A stretch of DNA of 64,000 nt from contig OZ241918.1 of assembly GCA_965203915.1 (NCBI GenBank), positions 1,178,001-1,242,000 on the forward strand. Reading direction: 5' to 3'. A program made the translations under genes and the position numbers. The DNA comes from JASGCL01 sp965203915 (GTDB lineage Bacteria; Pseudomonadota; Alphaproteobacteria; JASGCL01). Shown here one piece after another: positions 9,380-16,630 of the stretch. The number at the start of each line of letters is the position of its first letter. Positions within the stretch are counted from its first letter, which is position 1. Under the pieces are notes generated by a model. That model had not been told where the DNA came from and did no database searches. It saw only the letters and a list, made by a program, of their open reading frames with translations.

Positions 9380-9813
9380 TAAAAATCTATTGCGACGGGT
9401 CTTGCCTTGGCAACCCTGGCCCAGGGGGGTGGTGTGCCATATTGCAACATGCGGGCAGCGGCGCGGAAAAAATTATCAGCGGCGGCGCACCCCACACCAC
9501 CAACAACCAAATGGAACTAACCGCCGCCCTGATGGCGTTGAATGCGGTTACCAAACCTGTCCCCATAGAAATCTATACCGACTCGCAATATTTGCAGAAG
9601 GGAATTGGTGAATGGTCGAAGAAATGGTTAAAAAACGGTTTTAAGTCGGCCAACAAAGAACCAATTAAAAACCAGGAAATTTGGCAAAAATTATTGTCCC
9701 ACCCCCTGTTGCCTCATGTGTCGTTTCATTGGGTGAAGGGGCATGCGGGCCACGCGGAAAATGAACGCGCCGATGTTATCGCGCGCGATGAAGCCCTAAA
9801 AATCAAAGGTTAA
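9376..9813 (+). CDS. rnhA: Ribonuclease HI
   Basis: Cleaves RNA in RNA-DNA hybrids. The 145 residues carry the full active site: Asp7 (YCDGSCLGNPGPGGW), Glu47 (NNQMELTAAL), Asp69 (IYTDSQYLQKGI) and Asp133 (NERADVIARDEA), with the mobile-loop His123 in WVKGHAGH. It ends the ispH-thrB-rnhA cluster and is followed by the unusual intergenic region before the FlbD-like gene. Confidence 0.97.
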   Translation: MIKIYCDGSCLGNPGPGGWCAILQHAGSGAEKIISGGAPHTTNNQMELTAALMALNAVTKPVPIEIYTDSQYLQKGIGEWSKKWLKNGFKSANKEPIKNQEIWQKLLSHPLLPHVSFHWVKGHAGHAENERADVIARDEALKIKG

Positions 9814-9903
9814 AACCCTTACTGTTATAAAAAAGCAATCAATATTGCTTAAAAAAACGGGCGGAATCCTGCCTGTTCCTTTTTTGATTCTCTCCATCGC
9901 AAG

Positions 9904-9912
9904 TTATCCACA
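9904..9912 (+). promoter_or_regulatory. Consensus DnaA box TTATCCACA
   Basis: An exact match to the strong DnaA box, just upstream of the densest GANTC group. A degenerate second copy (TTATAGACA, seven of nine) is at 9939-9947. DnaA boxes occur at replication origins and in DnaA-controlled promoters; one perfect box alone cannot distinguish these. Confidence 0.55.
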
Positions 9913-10038
9913 AGAAAATGATAGTCTTTGTGATTTTTTTATAGACAAAAAAACCGAACAGCACGATTCTAAACATGAATCAATAATGGTGAATCTATAT
10001 TTGCTTGATAGTGATTCCCTACGAGGGGTGGATATTAT

Positions 10039-10077
10039 TTTCATATCTTTGAATCTTATAGATTCAGAGATATGAAA
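10039..10077. repeat. 18-bp inverted repeat (near-perfect hairpin)
   Basis: Arms 10039-10056 and 10060-10077 enclose a 3-base loop; 17 of 18 pairs are Watson-Crick and the remaining one would be a G-U pair in RNA. No T-tract follows on the plus strand, so it is not a standard terminator. Each arm contains one GANTC site. An ATG inside the right arm (10072) is in frame with the FlbD-like gene, but the likelier start is at 10135. It could be a 5'-UTR structure or a dyad operator. Confidence 0.7.
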
Positions 10078-10134
10078 GAAAATCCATCGATTCGAAGAGT
10101 AAATCAATTAAAACATAGTAAAAACAAGTATAAA

Positions 10135-11274
10135 ATGGCACGCGTTCTGATTATTGGTAATATGGCGGACAAAATTGGCTCGACCGCGCAATTGGCGCGT
10201 GCCGCGGGTTTTCAAGTTTTGCAGGCCAGCAGCATTGCCAGCGCGGTTGAAACCATGTGCCACCCCAAGGATGATGCCAGCAGCATCGACCTGGCGATGG
10301 TTGATATAAAATTGGGGGTAGAAAAACTTATCGCCCAGATGGAGGGGCAAAAAAATCGCCCGACCATCATTGCCTGTGGCGATGAAATAAGAACCCCCGC
10401 CAGCATCATCGAGCTCAATCAAAAATATCTTTCTTTGCCAACGCGACTTGACCATTTTAAAAAAATTGTGTCGGAGTCGGTAGCTCAGCAAGATATTATA
10501 AAACCAACGGGCCAACATCAGGATTTGCCATTCATTTGCGCCGATGCCACAACCCGCGCCATGATAGCCGAATTGCCCGCCATGGCGCGCAGCCAGGCTT
10601 CCATCCTTATCACGGGGGAATCGGGCACGGGTAAGGAAGTGTTGGCGAAAACCATTCACCATGTTAGCGGTTTACCCGCGAAAAAATTTCATGCTTTTAA
10701 TTGCGCGGCCATTCCCGAGCATTTGTTGGAAGCAGAATTATTTGGTTATGAAAAAGGTGCCTTCACGGGGGCATTAACCCGCAAAATTGGCAAATTTGAA
10801 GAAGCCGACGGCGGCACATTGTTGTTGGATGAAATAAGCGAGATGGATCTGCGCCTGCAAGCGAAATTATTACGGGTGTTGCAGGAAAAGGAAATTGACC
10901 GATTGGGCAGCAACACGCCGATAAAAATAAACGTAAGGATGATAGCCACCACCAACCGCGACATCGTGAAACATATCGATGATGGAAAATTTCGGGAAGA
11001 TTTATTTTATCGATTGAATGTTTTTCAAATTAACCTGCCTGCCCTGCGCCTGCGTAAAGATGATATAGCGGTGTTGGCGGAACATTTTATAAAAAAATAT
11101 TGCAGCGAATATAAAAAATCCCCGATGACATTGGCACATGATGCCATAACCAAAATGCACCAACATCATTTTCACGGCAACGTGCGCGAATTAGAAAACA
11201 CCATGCACCGCGCCGTCATCATGACCCAAGGGTCACAAATTACTGCCAGTGATGTAAGCTTGCTGGCACGCTAG
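10135..11274 (+). CDS. flbD: FlbD-like sigma-54 activator lacking a DNA-binding domain
   Basis: AAA+ activator of sigma-54 RNA polymerase most similar by eye to Caulobacter FlbD, which controls late flagellar genes. From the ATG at 10135 (379 residues, MARVLIIGNMAD): an atypical receiver keeping an Asp (AMVDIKLG) but with SLPT in place of the conserved Lys region; then Walker A GESGTGKE, the sigma-54 loop GAFTGA, Walker B GGTLLLDEISEMD and the R-finger region FREDLFYRLNVF. The protein stops after TASDVSLLAR, so the Fis-type helix-turn-helix of classical family members is absent. No other flagellar gene is in the window. An upstream in-frame ATG at 10072 lies inside the inverted repeat. Confidence 0.85.
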   Translation: MARVLIIGNMADKIGSTAQLARAAGFQVLQASSIASAVETMCHPKDDASSIDLAMVDIKLGVEKLIAQMEGQKNRPTIIACGDEIRTPASIIELNQKYLSLPTRLDHFKKIVSESVAQQDIIKPTGQHQDLPFICADATTRAMIAELPAMARSQASILITGESGTGKEVLAKTIHHVSGLPAKKFHAFNCAAIPEHLLEAELFGYEKGAFTGALTRKIGKFEEADGGTLLLDEISEMDLRLQAKLLRVLQEKEIDRLGSNTPIKINVRMIATTNRDIVKHIDDGKFREDLFYRLNVFQINLPALRLRKDDIAVLAEHFIKKYCSEYKKSPMTLAHDAITKMHQHHFHGNVRELENTMHRAVIMTQGSQITASDVSLLAR

Positions 11275-11351
11275 AGAATATTCAATATTTTTTATACATA
11301 AGAAAACATGACAGAAGACAACAATCAAAAAACGCAACGAAAGTAGAAGAA

Positions 11352-12083
11352 TTGCAAAAAATAATTGATGAATTATTGGAGAGTAATCCTAGTCATTACT
11401 TTCTAAGTGAGCCCGTAGAGAGAATGAGGCGAAATCTGTTATTTGCTGGCACTATCTTCGGGCTAAAATTATTAGAGGTAGATATACTTTCCCTCGAAGA
11501 AACAAGCATCATTTACGCCCAAATGATTCAAGATATGAAATCAAAATTATTAGATTTTTTAATTTTAATATATTTATCATACTTATTTTTTCATTTTTTA
11601 TTGTCGGCAAAGGATGACGTCTATGCTAAATTTATTAGAAAGGGTTATTTTACGCCTAATTTTAGAGGCTTCGAAGAATCCTTGTACAAGATAATGATAA
11701 GGACTGACAACCACCACGCTACGGTTTTTGAAGGAGACGTAAATAAATTAAATGAAATGAAAAATCAACTAGACAGTTCTTTCAAGTATTTTTTTGAATT
11801 CAAAAAAAAATATTTTAATAGTATCAAAATAAGATTTTATGTTTTTGAAATGGGTATTCCTTGTATTTTATTTATATTTTTATTTTACTTTTATTCTCGA
11901 GAGCTAGCAATATTAATGCTCCCTTCTCATTTCTATGCCATGATTGCCACCGTCATAGCCCTTATCATCGTAGTATTCATATCCCTTTTCCTTTGGGGAT
12001 TTCCGCCACTAATGCGATTATTAAGCCTACCAAGAAAAAAACATTTCAAGCAAAAGCGGAAAATAATGGTTCTAGGTCTTTGA
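11352..12083 (+). CDS. Hypothetical A/T-rich membrane protein, start uncertain
   Basis: I do not recognise this 243-residue protein. It has a hydrophobic segment at about 65-85 (LLDFLILIYLSYLFFHFLL) and two near the end (about 165-187 and 193-215), with a polar Lys/Asn-rich middle (KYFFEFKKKYFNSIKIRF). Base composition is more A/T-rich than in its neighbours, which suits recent acquisition. The frame opens with TTG at 11352 and no ribosome binding site is evident. A better-looking ATG at 11308 starts in another frame and stops at 11344, so a one-base frameshift near the A-run at about 11327 is possible. The stop codon falls in the hairpin that follows tRNA-Trp on the other strand. Confidence 0.6.
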   Translation: MQKIIDELLESNPSHYFLSEPVERMRRNLLFAGTIFGLKLLEVDILSLEETSIIYAQMIQDMKSKLLDFLILIYLSYLFFHFLLSAKDDVYAKFIRKGYFTPNFRGFEESLYKIMIRTDNHHATVFEGDVNKLNEMKNQLDSSFKYFFEFKKKYFNSIKIRFYVFEMGIPCILFIFLFYFYSRELAILMLPSHFYAMIATVIALIIVVFISLFLWGFPPLMRLLSLPRKKHFKQKRKIMVLGL

Positions 12084-12088
12084 CCTAG
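12072..12088 (-). terminator. Hairpin directly after tRNA-Trp
   Basis: A perfect 7-bp stem (CTAGGTC/GACCTAG) with a 3-base loop begins one base after the encoded CCA end of tRNA-Trp on the minus strand. The downstream minus-strand sequence is A/T-rich but lacks a solid T-run, so it could be a weak terminator or a 3'-processing signal. It overlaps the stop codon of the plus-strand membrane gene. Confidence 0.45.
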
Positions 12089-12164
12089 TGGCAGGGGCGC
12101 AGGGACTCGAACCCGGAACCTTCGGTTTTGGAGACCGACGCTCTACCAATTGAGCTACACCCCT
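12089..12164 (-). tRNA. tRNA-Trp (anticodon CCA)
   Basis: Complete cloverleaf on the minus strand. The acceptor stem AGGGGTG pairs with CGCCCCT, with discriminator G and CCA encoded in the DNA. The anticodon stem TCGGT/ACCGA holds loop CTCCAAA, giving anticodon CCA. The T-arm has GGTTCGAGTCC. It lies downstream of tuf on the same strand, as in the common tuf-tRNATrp-secE-nusG order, but secE and nusG do not follow here. Confidence 0.97.
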
Positions 12165-12167
12165 ATT

Positions 12168-12218
12168 TGTCGGGTAATAACCGCCTCTGGCGGTGATTAC
12201 CAAACGGTATTTCACTAT
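12168..12218. repeat. 51-bp palindromic repeat, copy 1
   Basis: First of two 51-bp direct copies between tuf and tRNA-Trp. It contains an imperfect palindrome: 13-base arms GGTAATAACCGCC and GGCGGTGATTACC with one A-G mismatch and a 3-base loop. It differs from the second copy only at two adjacent loop bases. This resembles intergenic REP-type elements. Confidence 0.8.
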
Positions 12219-12274
12219 GTTGCCCCGAAATAAATTCGTGGCAACCAACCCAAGGTGTCTTCACTTTCCTTGGG
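12219..12274. repeat. Two further hairpins between the repeat copies
   Basis: Directly after copy 1, arms 12219-12229 and 12235-12245 (GTTGCC type, one mismatch, 5-base loop) form one hairpin. A second has CCCAAGG at 12249-12255 and CCTTGGG at 12268-12274. With the two repeat copies this makes four hairpins in about 165 bases. None has a T-tract on either strand. Confidence 0.65.
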
Positions 12275-12282
12275 GCACACCA

Positions 12283-12333
12283 TGTCGGGTAATAACCGCC
12301 TTCGGCGGTGATTACCAAACGGTATTTCACTAT
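12283..12333. repeat. 51-bp palindromic repeat, copy 2
   Basis: Second copy of the 51-bp repeat, identical to copy 1 except that the loop bases CT are TC. The stem is fully kept while only the loop differs, which would fit a structural role, although two copies are too few to prove it. Confidence 0.8.
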
Positions 12334-12370
12334 CATTTCACTTAGCAAACGATGGTAAAAAAGAATAGCA

Positions 12371-12404
12371 AAAAAATAGCCCCCTTGTAAAAAAACAAGG
12401 GGGC
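12371..12404 (-). terminator. Rho-independent terminator of tuf
   Basis: On the minus strand a 10-bp perfect stem (GCCCCCTTGT with ACAAGGGGGC, loop of 6) is followed by a T-tract, about 30 bases after the tuf stop codon. This suggests tRNA-Trp and the hairpin repeats beyond are mostly transcribed separately from tuf. Confidence 0.85.
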
Positions 12405-12433
12405 CAAATTTTTAGAAATTAAAACAATTTCTT

Positions 12434-13624
12434 TTAAGCTAACACTTTGCTAACCACGCCCGAACCAACGGTGCGTCCGCCTTCACGAATGGCGAAGCGC
12501 AAACCTTCATCCATCGCGATGGGGGAAATTAATTCCACGGTCATTTTGGTGTTGTCGCCCGGCATAACCATTTCCGTGCCCTGGGCCAACGAAACAGTGC
12601 CTGTCACGTCGGTGGTGCGGAAATAAAATTGTGGACGATAATTGTTCATAAATGGGGTATGACGACCGCCTTCATCTTTGGTAAGAATGTAAACTTCACA
12701 TTCAAATTTGGTATGAGGAGTGATAGAGCCAGGAGCAGCCAAAACTTGACCGCGTTCCACGCCCGTTCTGTCAACGCCGCGTAACAACGCACCAATGTTG
12801 TCGCCCGCTTGACCGCTGTCAAGCAATTTGCGGAACATTTCAACGCCCGTTACAACGGATTTGCTGGTGGGACGCAAACCGACAATTTCGATCTCTTCGC
12901 CAACCTTGACTTGGCCACGTTCAACACGGCCTGTCACCACGGTGCCACGACCTTCGATAGAGAACACATCTTCGATTGGCATCAAAAATGGTTTATCAAC
13001 CGGGCGGGCTGGTTGTGGGATGGAGGCATCAACCGCATCCATCAGTTCAAGAATGGCTTTTTTACCAATTTCATCATCGCGACCTTCTAACGCCGCCAAT
13101 GCCGAACCTTTGACAATGGGAATTTTGTCGCCAGGAAATTCGTATTTGCTTAACAAATCACGTATTTCAACTTCGACCAATTCGGCCAATTCTTTGTCAT
13201 CGACTTGATCAATTTTGTTCATGAAAACGACCAGCGCGGGCACACCCACCTGACGCGCAAGCAAAATATGCTCGCGGGTTTGGGGCATGGGGCCGTCGGC
13301 CGCACTCACCACCAAAATGGCGCCGTCCATCTGCGCGGCACCCGTAATCATGTTTTTCACATAATCGGCGTGGCCAGGACAGTCAACGTGTGCATAATGG
13401 CGTTTTGATGTTTCATATTCAACGTGGGCGGTGTTGATGGTGATACCCCGTTCTTTTTCTTCTGGGGCTTTATCGATATCGGCATAGCCTTTGAATTCGG
13501 CTTGGCCCATATCTGCAAGAACTTTTGTAATGGCCGCGGTCAAGGTTGTCTTGCCGTGGTCAACGTGCCCAATTGTCCCAATATTGCAATGGGGTTTGTT
13601 TCTTTCAAACTTTGTTTTGGTCAT
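12434..13624 (-). CDS. tuf: Elongation factor Tu
   Basis: GTPase that delivers aminoacyl-tRNA to the ribosome. The 396 residues show G1 GHVDHGKTT, G2 RGITI, G3 DCPGHADY and G4 NKID in MNKIDQVDD, followed by domains II and III. A GGAG ribosome binding site lies about 10 bases before the ATG. There is no fusA/rpsL upstream; the downstream tRNA-Trp matches the second-copy locus tuf-tRNATrp-secE-nusG, but it is broken after the tRNA. Whether the genome has another tuf cannot be seen. Confidence 0.98.
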   Translation of the reverse strand: MTKTKFERNKPHCNIGTIGHVDHGKTTLTAAITKVLADMGQAEFKGYADIDKAPEEKERGITINTAHVEYETSKRHYAHVDCPGHADYVKNMITGAAQMDGAILVVSAADGPMPQTREHILLARQVGVPALVVFMNKIDQVDDKELAELVEVEIRDLLSKYEFPGDKIPIVKGSALAALEGRDDEIGKKAILELMDAVDASIPQPARPVDKPFLMPIEDVFSIEGRGTVVTGRVERGQVKVGEEIEIVGLRPTSKSVVTGVEMFRKLLDSGQAGDNIGALLRGVDRTGVERGQVLAAPGSITPHTKFECEVYILTKDEGGRHTPFMNNYRPQFYFRTTDVTGTVSLAQGTEMVMPGDNTKMTVELISPIAMDEGLRFAIREGGRTVGSGVVSKVLA

Positions 13625-14016
13625 AATGTTTTCTCCATAAATAAAATCATTTTTTTACAACAGATAATTTATAGCACACACACCCCGTCAGGTTGGCTTG
13701 GTTAAAGTCACCTTGGCAAAAATAAACCCGACATGTAAAAATATAGGCTTTATCGTTGCTCTAAGATATCTGCGCTTGTGAATTTGTATATCTGGGCGAG
13801 CACACATTATCTGCCTATCGAGTTTTTACCCAGGATATAACACCCAACGCCATATAACAAAAAAAACGCCCTGTCAAGTCTATAATATCAAAAAAATCAA
13901 GCGACAGCGATTAAGGCCTTAGGAAATTCTCCCGCCCGACAGCGGGTTAATTTTTGATGGTTAATAAGCAACCAGCCCGCGCACGAGTTTGCTTTGCGGT
14001 GAGCAGGCATTGCTGC
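13625..14016. other. Intergenic region upstream of tuf
   Basis: About 390 bases without a convincing gene. The side next to tuf should hold its promoter (A/T-rich, with a TATAAAT-like box on the minus strand near 13665), but I found no good -35. Further out are the palindrome TAAGGCCTTA near 13913-13922 and a small hairpin CCCGC/GCGGG at 13931-13946 followed on the plus strand by T-rich sequence, with no plus-strand gene upstream for it to terminate. Confidence 0.5.
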
Positions 14017-14442
14017 CTAATCACGGCGGGCGAACCTAGAACCCAGCACGGGCAAGGCCAGGGCGAAAAACCAGCTGACGCTTACTACCCACATGGGCTG
14101 CACCCCAGGTATCAAAAACATATCGGCCCCGACGCCCATCGCCAACAAAATAATACCCAGCACCAATGGCAAAGAAAGACTGCTACGGTTTACGCTAAGC
14201 CGCGCCACCGTGTATCCACCAACCAAGCAACTTATTGCCCAACCAACCAAGGCCACAATCCAAACCTCTAAGGGGAAGGCTTTGGTCAAATTCCTTAGGG
14301 ATTGCATATCCGTTATCTTGAAATTGACTATCAGGGAGTCAATAAAAATAATATAATTGACCCATTTGATGGCGCTGCTCAAAGCAAACACAACGAAAAG
14401 ACCAATAATAACAGCTAAAAAGTTTTTATCTAATATTTTCAT
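14017..14442 (-). CDS. Small membrane protein, paralogue 1 of tandem pair
   Basis: Four predicted membrane helices in about 141 residues from the chosen ATG (MKILDKNFLAVIIG). An upstream in-frame ATG at 14472 would add ten residues, but 14442 aligns with the neighbouring paralogue. Shared landmarks are an N-terminal helix then a Tyr-Ile/Leu segment, a Trp-x4-Gly-Trp-Ala helix with GGY, and PG-x-QP-hydrophobic-W near the end (IPGVQPMWVVSVSW against LPGLQPLWVSAIGW). I recognise no family. The unusual C-terminus is basic (SRFARRD). Confidence 0.7.
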   Translation of the reverse strand: MKILDKNFLAVIIGLFVVFALSSAIKWVNYIIFIDSLIVNFKITDMQSLRNLTKAFPLEVWIVALVGWAISCLVGGYTVARLSVNRSSLSLPLVLGIILLAMGVGADMFLIPGVQPMWVVSVSWFFALALPVLGSRFARRD

Positions 14443-14518
14443 ACTTATCGTTGTAGCAGAGCATATAAGCAAAGCAAAGCAATAAATAATACTTCGGGAC
14501 AGAAATATTATGAATGAT

Positions 14519-14983
14519 TTATATTTTTAAATGTAGCCGAGCCAGTTGTCCACCCGCTAGTGGTAATACCAACGAACATACCCAGCCAATGGCCGAAACC
14601 CAAAGCGGTTGTAGCCCAGGCAAAATAATAATATTATCAACCAATGCGAAGGTCAGTATTATCATGCCCAACGCCAGGGGTGGGTAAAAGCAATATTCTT
14701 TACTGATAGCACCCCGCATGGCGATAAGCCGTGGCACCGCATAACCCGCGACCAGTGAACTAACCGCCCAACCCAACAACACCATATACCATACAATGGG
14801 TGGAAAAGTTTGAGTCCAGGCGATGGCGGCTTGTAGATCCTTCGCATCCAATTCAGACGGCATGGGCGGCACAAAAAGAATATAGTTGATAATCTTAAAA
14901 ATAATTATCACAACCGATGCCACAACGAAGCCCATTATCACGGCAACCACTTCATGAGAAAAAAATCGCTTCCATTTATTCAT
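14519..14983 (-). CDS. Small membrane protein, paralogue 2 of tandem pair
   Basis: Related to the gene directly downstream: same length class, four hydrophobic helices and the same landmarks (LLGWAVSSLVAGYAVPRL, LPGLQPLWVSAIGW). I start it at the ATG at 14983 (MNKWKRFFSHEVVAVIMG), which aligns with the paralogue; an ATG at 15007 is also in frame. The pair probably arose by tandem duplication and then diverged. Function unknown. It lies between the sulfatase-like gene and tuf, all on the minus strand. Confidence 0.72.
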   Translation of the reverse strand: MNKWKRFFSHEVVAVIMGFVVASVVIIIFKIINYILFVPPMPSELDAKDLQAAIAWTQTFPPIVWYMVLLGWAVSSLVAGYAVPRLIAMRGAISKEYCFYPPLALGMIILTFALVDNIIILPGLQPLWVSAIGWVCSLVLPLAGGQLARLHLKI

Positions 14984-15073
14984 AGCATATCGCCATACAT
15001 CACCCATGGGCGAAAGAAAATACGTGGGCGATGCAGCAATGATATATTGACTGAAAAAGCAAAAAATATTTAT

Positions 15074-16630
15074 TTAAGGAAATTTGGGCGGGCGCGGATA
15101 ACGCGATACCGAATCAAAACTGGTCAAATCAAGTTGCGACCTTATATATTCGCGGCTTGAATCGCGCCGTGGTTGATAATCCCATGAATAATAATCGCCC
15201 ATGCGCAATGCCTCATGAATAATTCTGCGTGATCGCTGATTGACTATAATTTCTTTTTTCAATTCCTCGGCCGACCAATGTTTTTTTGCCATGGCGCGGA
15301 ATGCCGCAACTTCTTTTTGAAAACGCGGGTCGTCTATTGCCACGGGCACCTCACGCGCCGCGCCATCATAATGAAACAATTGTTCGGGGTCGCTTGGGGC
15401 GTAGGTATATTTCAATTTTTCGCTTCTTATCATCATCATCGGTTCTATCGCCCCCTCGGCACAATATTCGGTAATAATGGCTTGGGGATATTGCGCCTCC
15501 ACCGCTGATTTCCCCATCAACAACGGGAACAGGCTATGACCGTCTAGCGGTTCGATAGCCTCCCCCTTATAACCGACCATGTCGCTAAATGTCGGCAACA
15601 GGTCAATCAAACTAATCGGGGTGGTGATGGATTGCGGTTTTATTCCCTTCGGATAATAAAAAATCAACGGAACATGGGACGCATAATCATAAAAACTCAT
15701 TTTATACCACAAACCACGCTCGCCCAAAAAATCGCCATGGTCGGATGAAAAAACCACCACGGTATTTTCAAGGAAGTTAGTTTCTTCTAAAACTTTCAAT
15801 ATCTCCCCCACCCATTCATCAACCATCGTCACATTGGCGAAATAGGCACGGCGCGAACGTATAATATCCTCCTCGGTTATCTTAACATGGTCAAGCCCTA
15901 TCGCCGTTTCCAACCGTAAACAATGGGGGTCATTGTCGCTGACTTGCGGGCGTTTGGTGGTGGGCAAGGGAATTTCTATGTCGTTATATTGATCCCAATA
16001 TCTTTGCCGCGCAACATAAGGGTCATGGGGATGAATAAACCCTATGGTCAACAAAAATGGTCTAATCTTTTCTTCTTCGCGCCTTGCCAATTGGTATAGT
16101 TGGCGTTTGGCAAGCGCAACCACCTCGTCATCATATTCCAATTGGTTACTAATCGCCGCCACGCCCGATTGCTTCACCGATGACATGTTATGATACCACA
16201 GGTCGATACGCTCGGTTGGTTTTTTCCAATTGGGCACCCAGCCAAAATCGGCGGGATAAACATCGGTCGTTAAGCGTTTTTCGTAACCATGCAATTGATC
16301 ACTGCCGACGAAGTGCATCTTACCCGCCAAGATGGTTTCGTAGCCAGCCAAGCGCGCATAATGGGCAAGGGTCGGTTTCAAGGAATCCATCAAAGCCGAA
16401 TTATCATAACCCTTATGGTTTTTTACATATTGCCCCGTCATAATACCATAACGCGACGGCGTGCAAAGCGGCGACGGGCAATAGGCATTTTCGAACACCG
16501 CGCCATGTTGTATCATTTTATCCAAATTCGGGGTCAGGGTAACCGCATGTTTGTTATGATAACGCAATGCCATGGCTGTCAATTGGTCAACCAAAATAAA
16601 AACAATATTGGGGGAGGAAGATTTGCTCAT
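15074..16630 (-). CDS. betC: Choline-sulfatase-like arylsulfatase
   Basis: Type I sulfatase that hydrolyses sulfate esters. The signature CTPSR (Cys to be converted to formylglycine) is in PSPLCTPSRYGIMTGQ; metal-binding Asp residues are in IVFILVDQLT and VVVFSSDHGDFLGERG, and KMHFVG matches the choline-sulfatase group. The C-terminal choline-sulfatase type region (RRIIHEALRMG) is also present, so betC is the best guess, though other choline-like or alkyl sulfates are possible. I start at MSKSSSPNIVF (16630, 518 residues); the frame extends 16 codons upstream. No signal peptide is seen, so it is probably cytoplasmic. No transporter or betAB genes are nearby. Confidence 0.85.
   Translation of the reverse strand: MSKSSSPNIVFILVDQLTAMALRYHNKHAVTLTPNLDKMIQHGAVFENAYCPSPLCTPSRYGIMTGQYVKNHKGYDNSALMDSLKPTLAHYARLAGYETILAGKMHFVGSDQLHGYEKRLTTDVYPADFGWVPNWKKPTERIDLWYHNMSSVKQSGVAAISNQLEYDDEVVALAKRQLYQLARREEEKIRPFLLTIGFIHPHDPYVARQRYWDQYNDIEIPLPTTKRPQVSDNDPHCLRLETAIGLDHVKITEEDIIRSRRAYFANVTMVDEWVGEILKVLEETNFLENTVVVFSSDHGDFLGERGLWYKMSFYDYASHVPLIFYYPKGIKPQSITTPISLIDLLPTFSDMVGYKGEAIEPLDGHSLFPLLMGKSAVEAQYPQAIITEYCAEGAIEPMMMIRSEKLKYTYAPSDPEQLFHYDGAAREVPVAIDDPRFQKEVAAFRAMAKKHWSAEELKKEIIVNQRSRRIIHEALRMGDYYSWDYQPRRDSSREYIRSQLDLTSFDSVSRYPRPPKFP

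Larger units (their letters stand above)
9864..10093. promoter_or_regulatory. Cluster of nine GANTC (CcrM-type) methylation sites
   Basis: GAATC or GATTC begins at 9864, 9886, 9965, 9977, 9991, 10013, 10051, 10061 and 10089. Chance expectation is roughly one per 256 bases, yet seven lie within 9965-10093. GANTC is the target of CcrM, the cell-cycle DNA methyltransferase of many alphaproteobacteria; its methylation state affects some promoters, and such sites also occur near origins. Two of the sites are the matching arms of the inverted repeat at 10039-10077. The function is inferred; the clustering is read directly. Confidence 0.7.
9814..10134. other. Long intergenic region with GANTC cluster, DnaA box and hairpins
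   Basis: About 320 bases between rnhA and the FlbD-like gene without a convincing gene. It holds a 7-bp perfect hairpin at 9833-9850, a consensus DnaA box at 9904-9912, nine GANTC sites, an 18-bp inverted repeat at 10039-10077 and, at 10108-10122, TTAA-N7-TAAA, one base away from the CtrA-binding pattern TTAA-N7-TTAA. The part after the DnaA box is A/T-rich. A short open frame starting near 9845 has no recognisable product and runs through these sites, so I read it as chance. Confidence 0.7.

Noticed and set aside
9845..10075. 76-codon frame in the intergenic region before the FlbD-like gene
   Set aside because: Low-complexity translation, no ribosome binding site, and it runs through the GANTC sites and hairpin; reads as chance.
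13931..13955. CCCGC/GCGGG hairpin with T-rich tail as a terminator
   Set aside because: It points along the plus strand, where no gene lies upstream; the stem is only five pairs.
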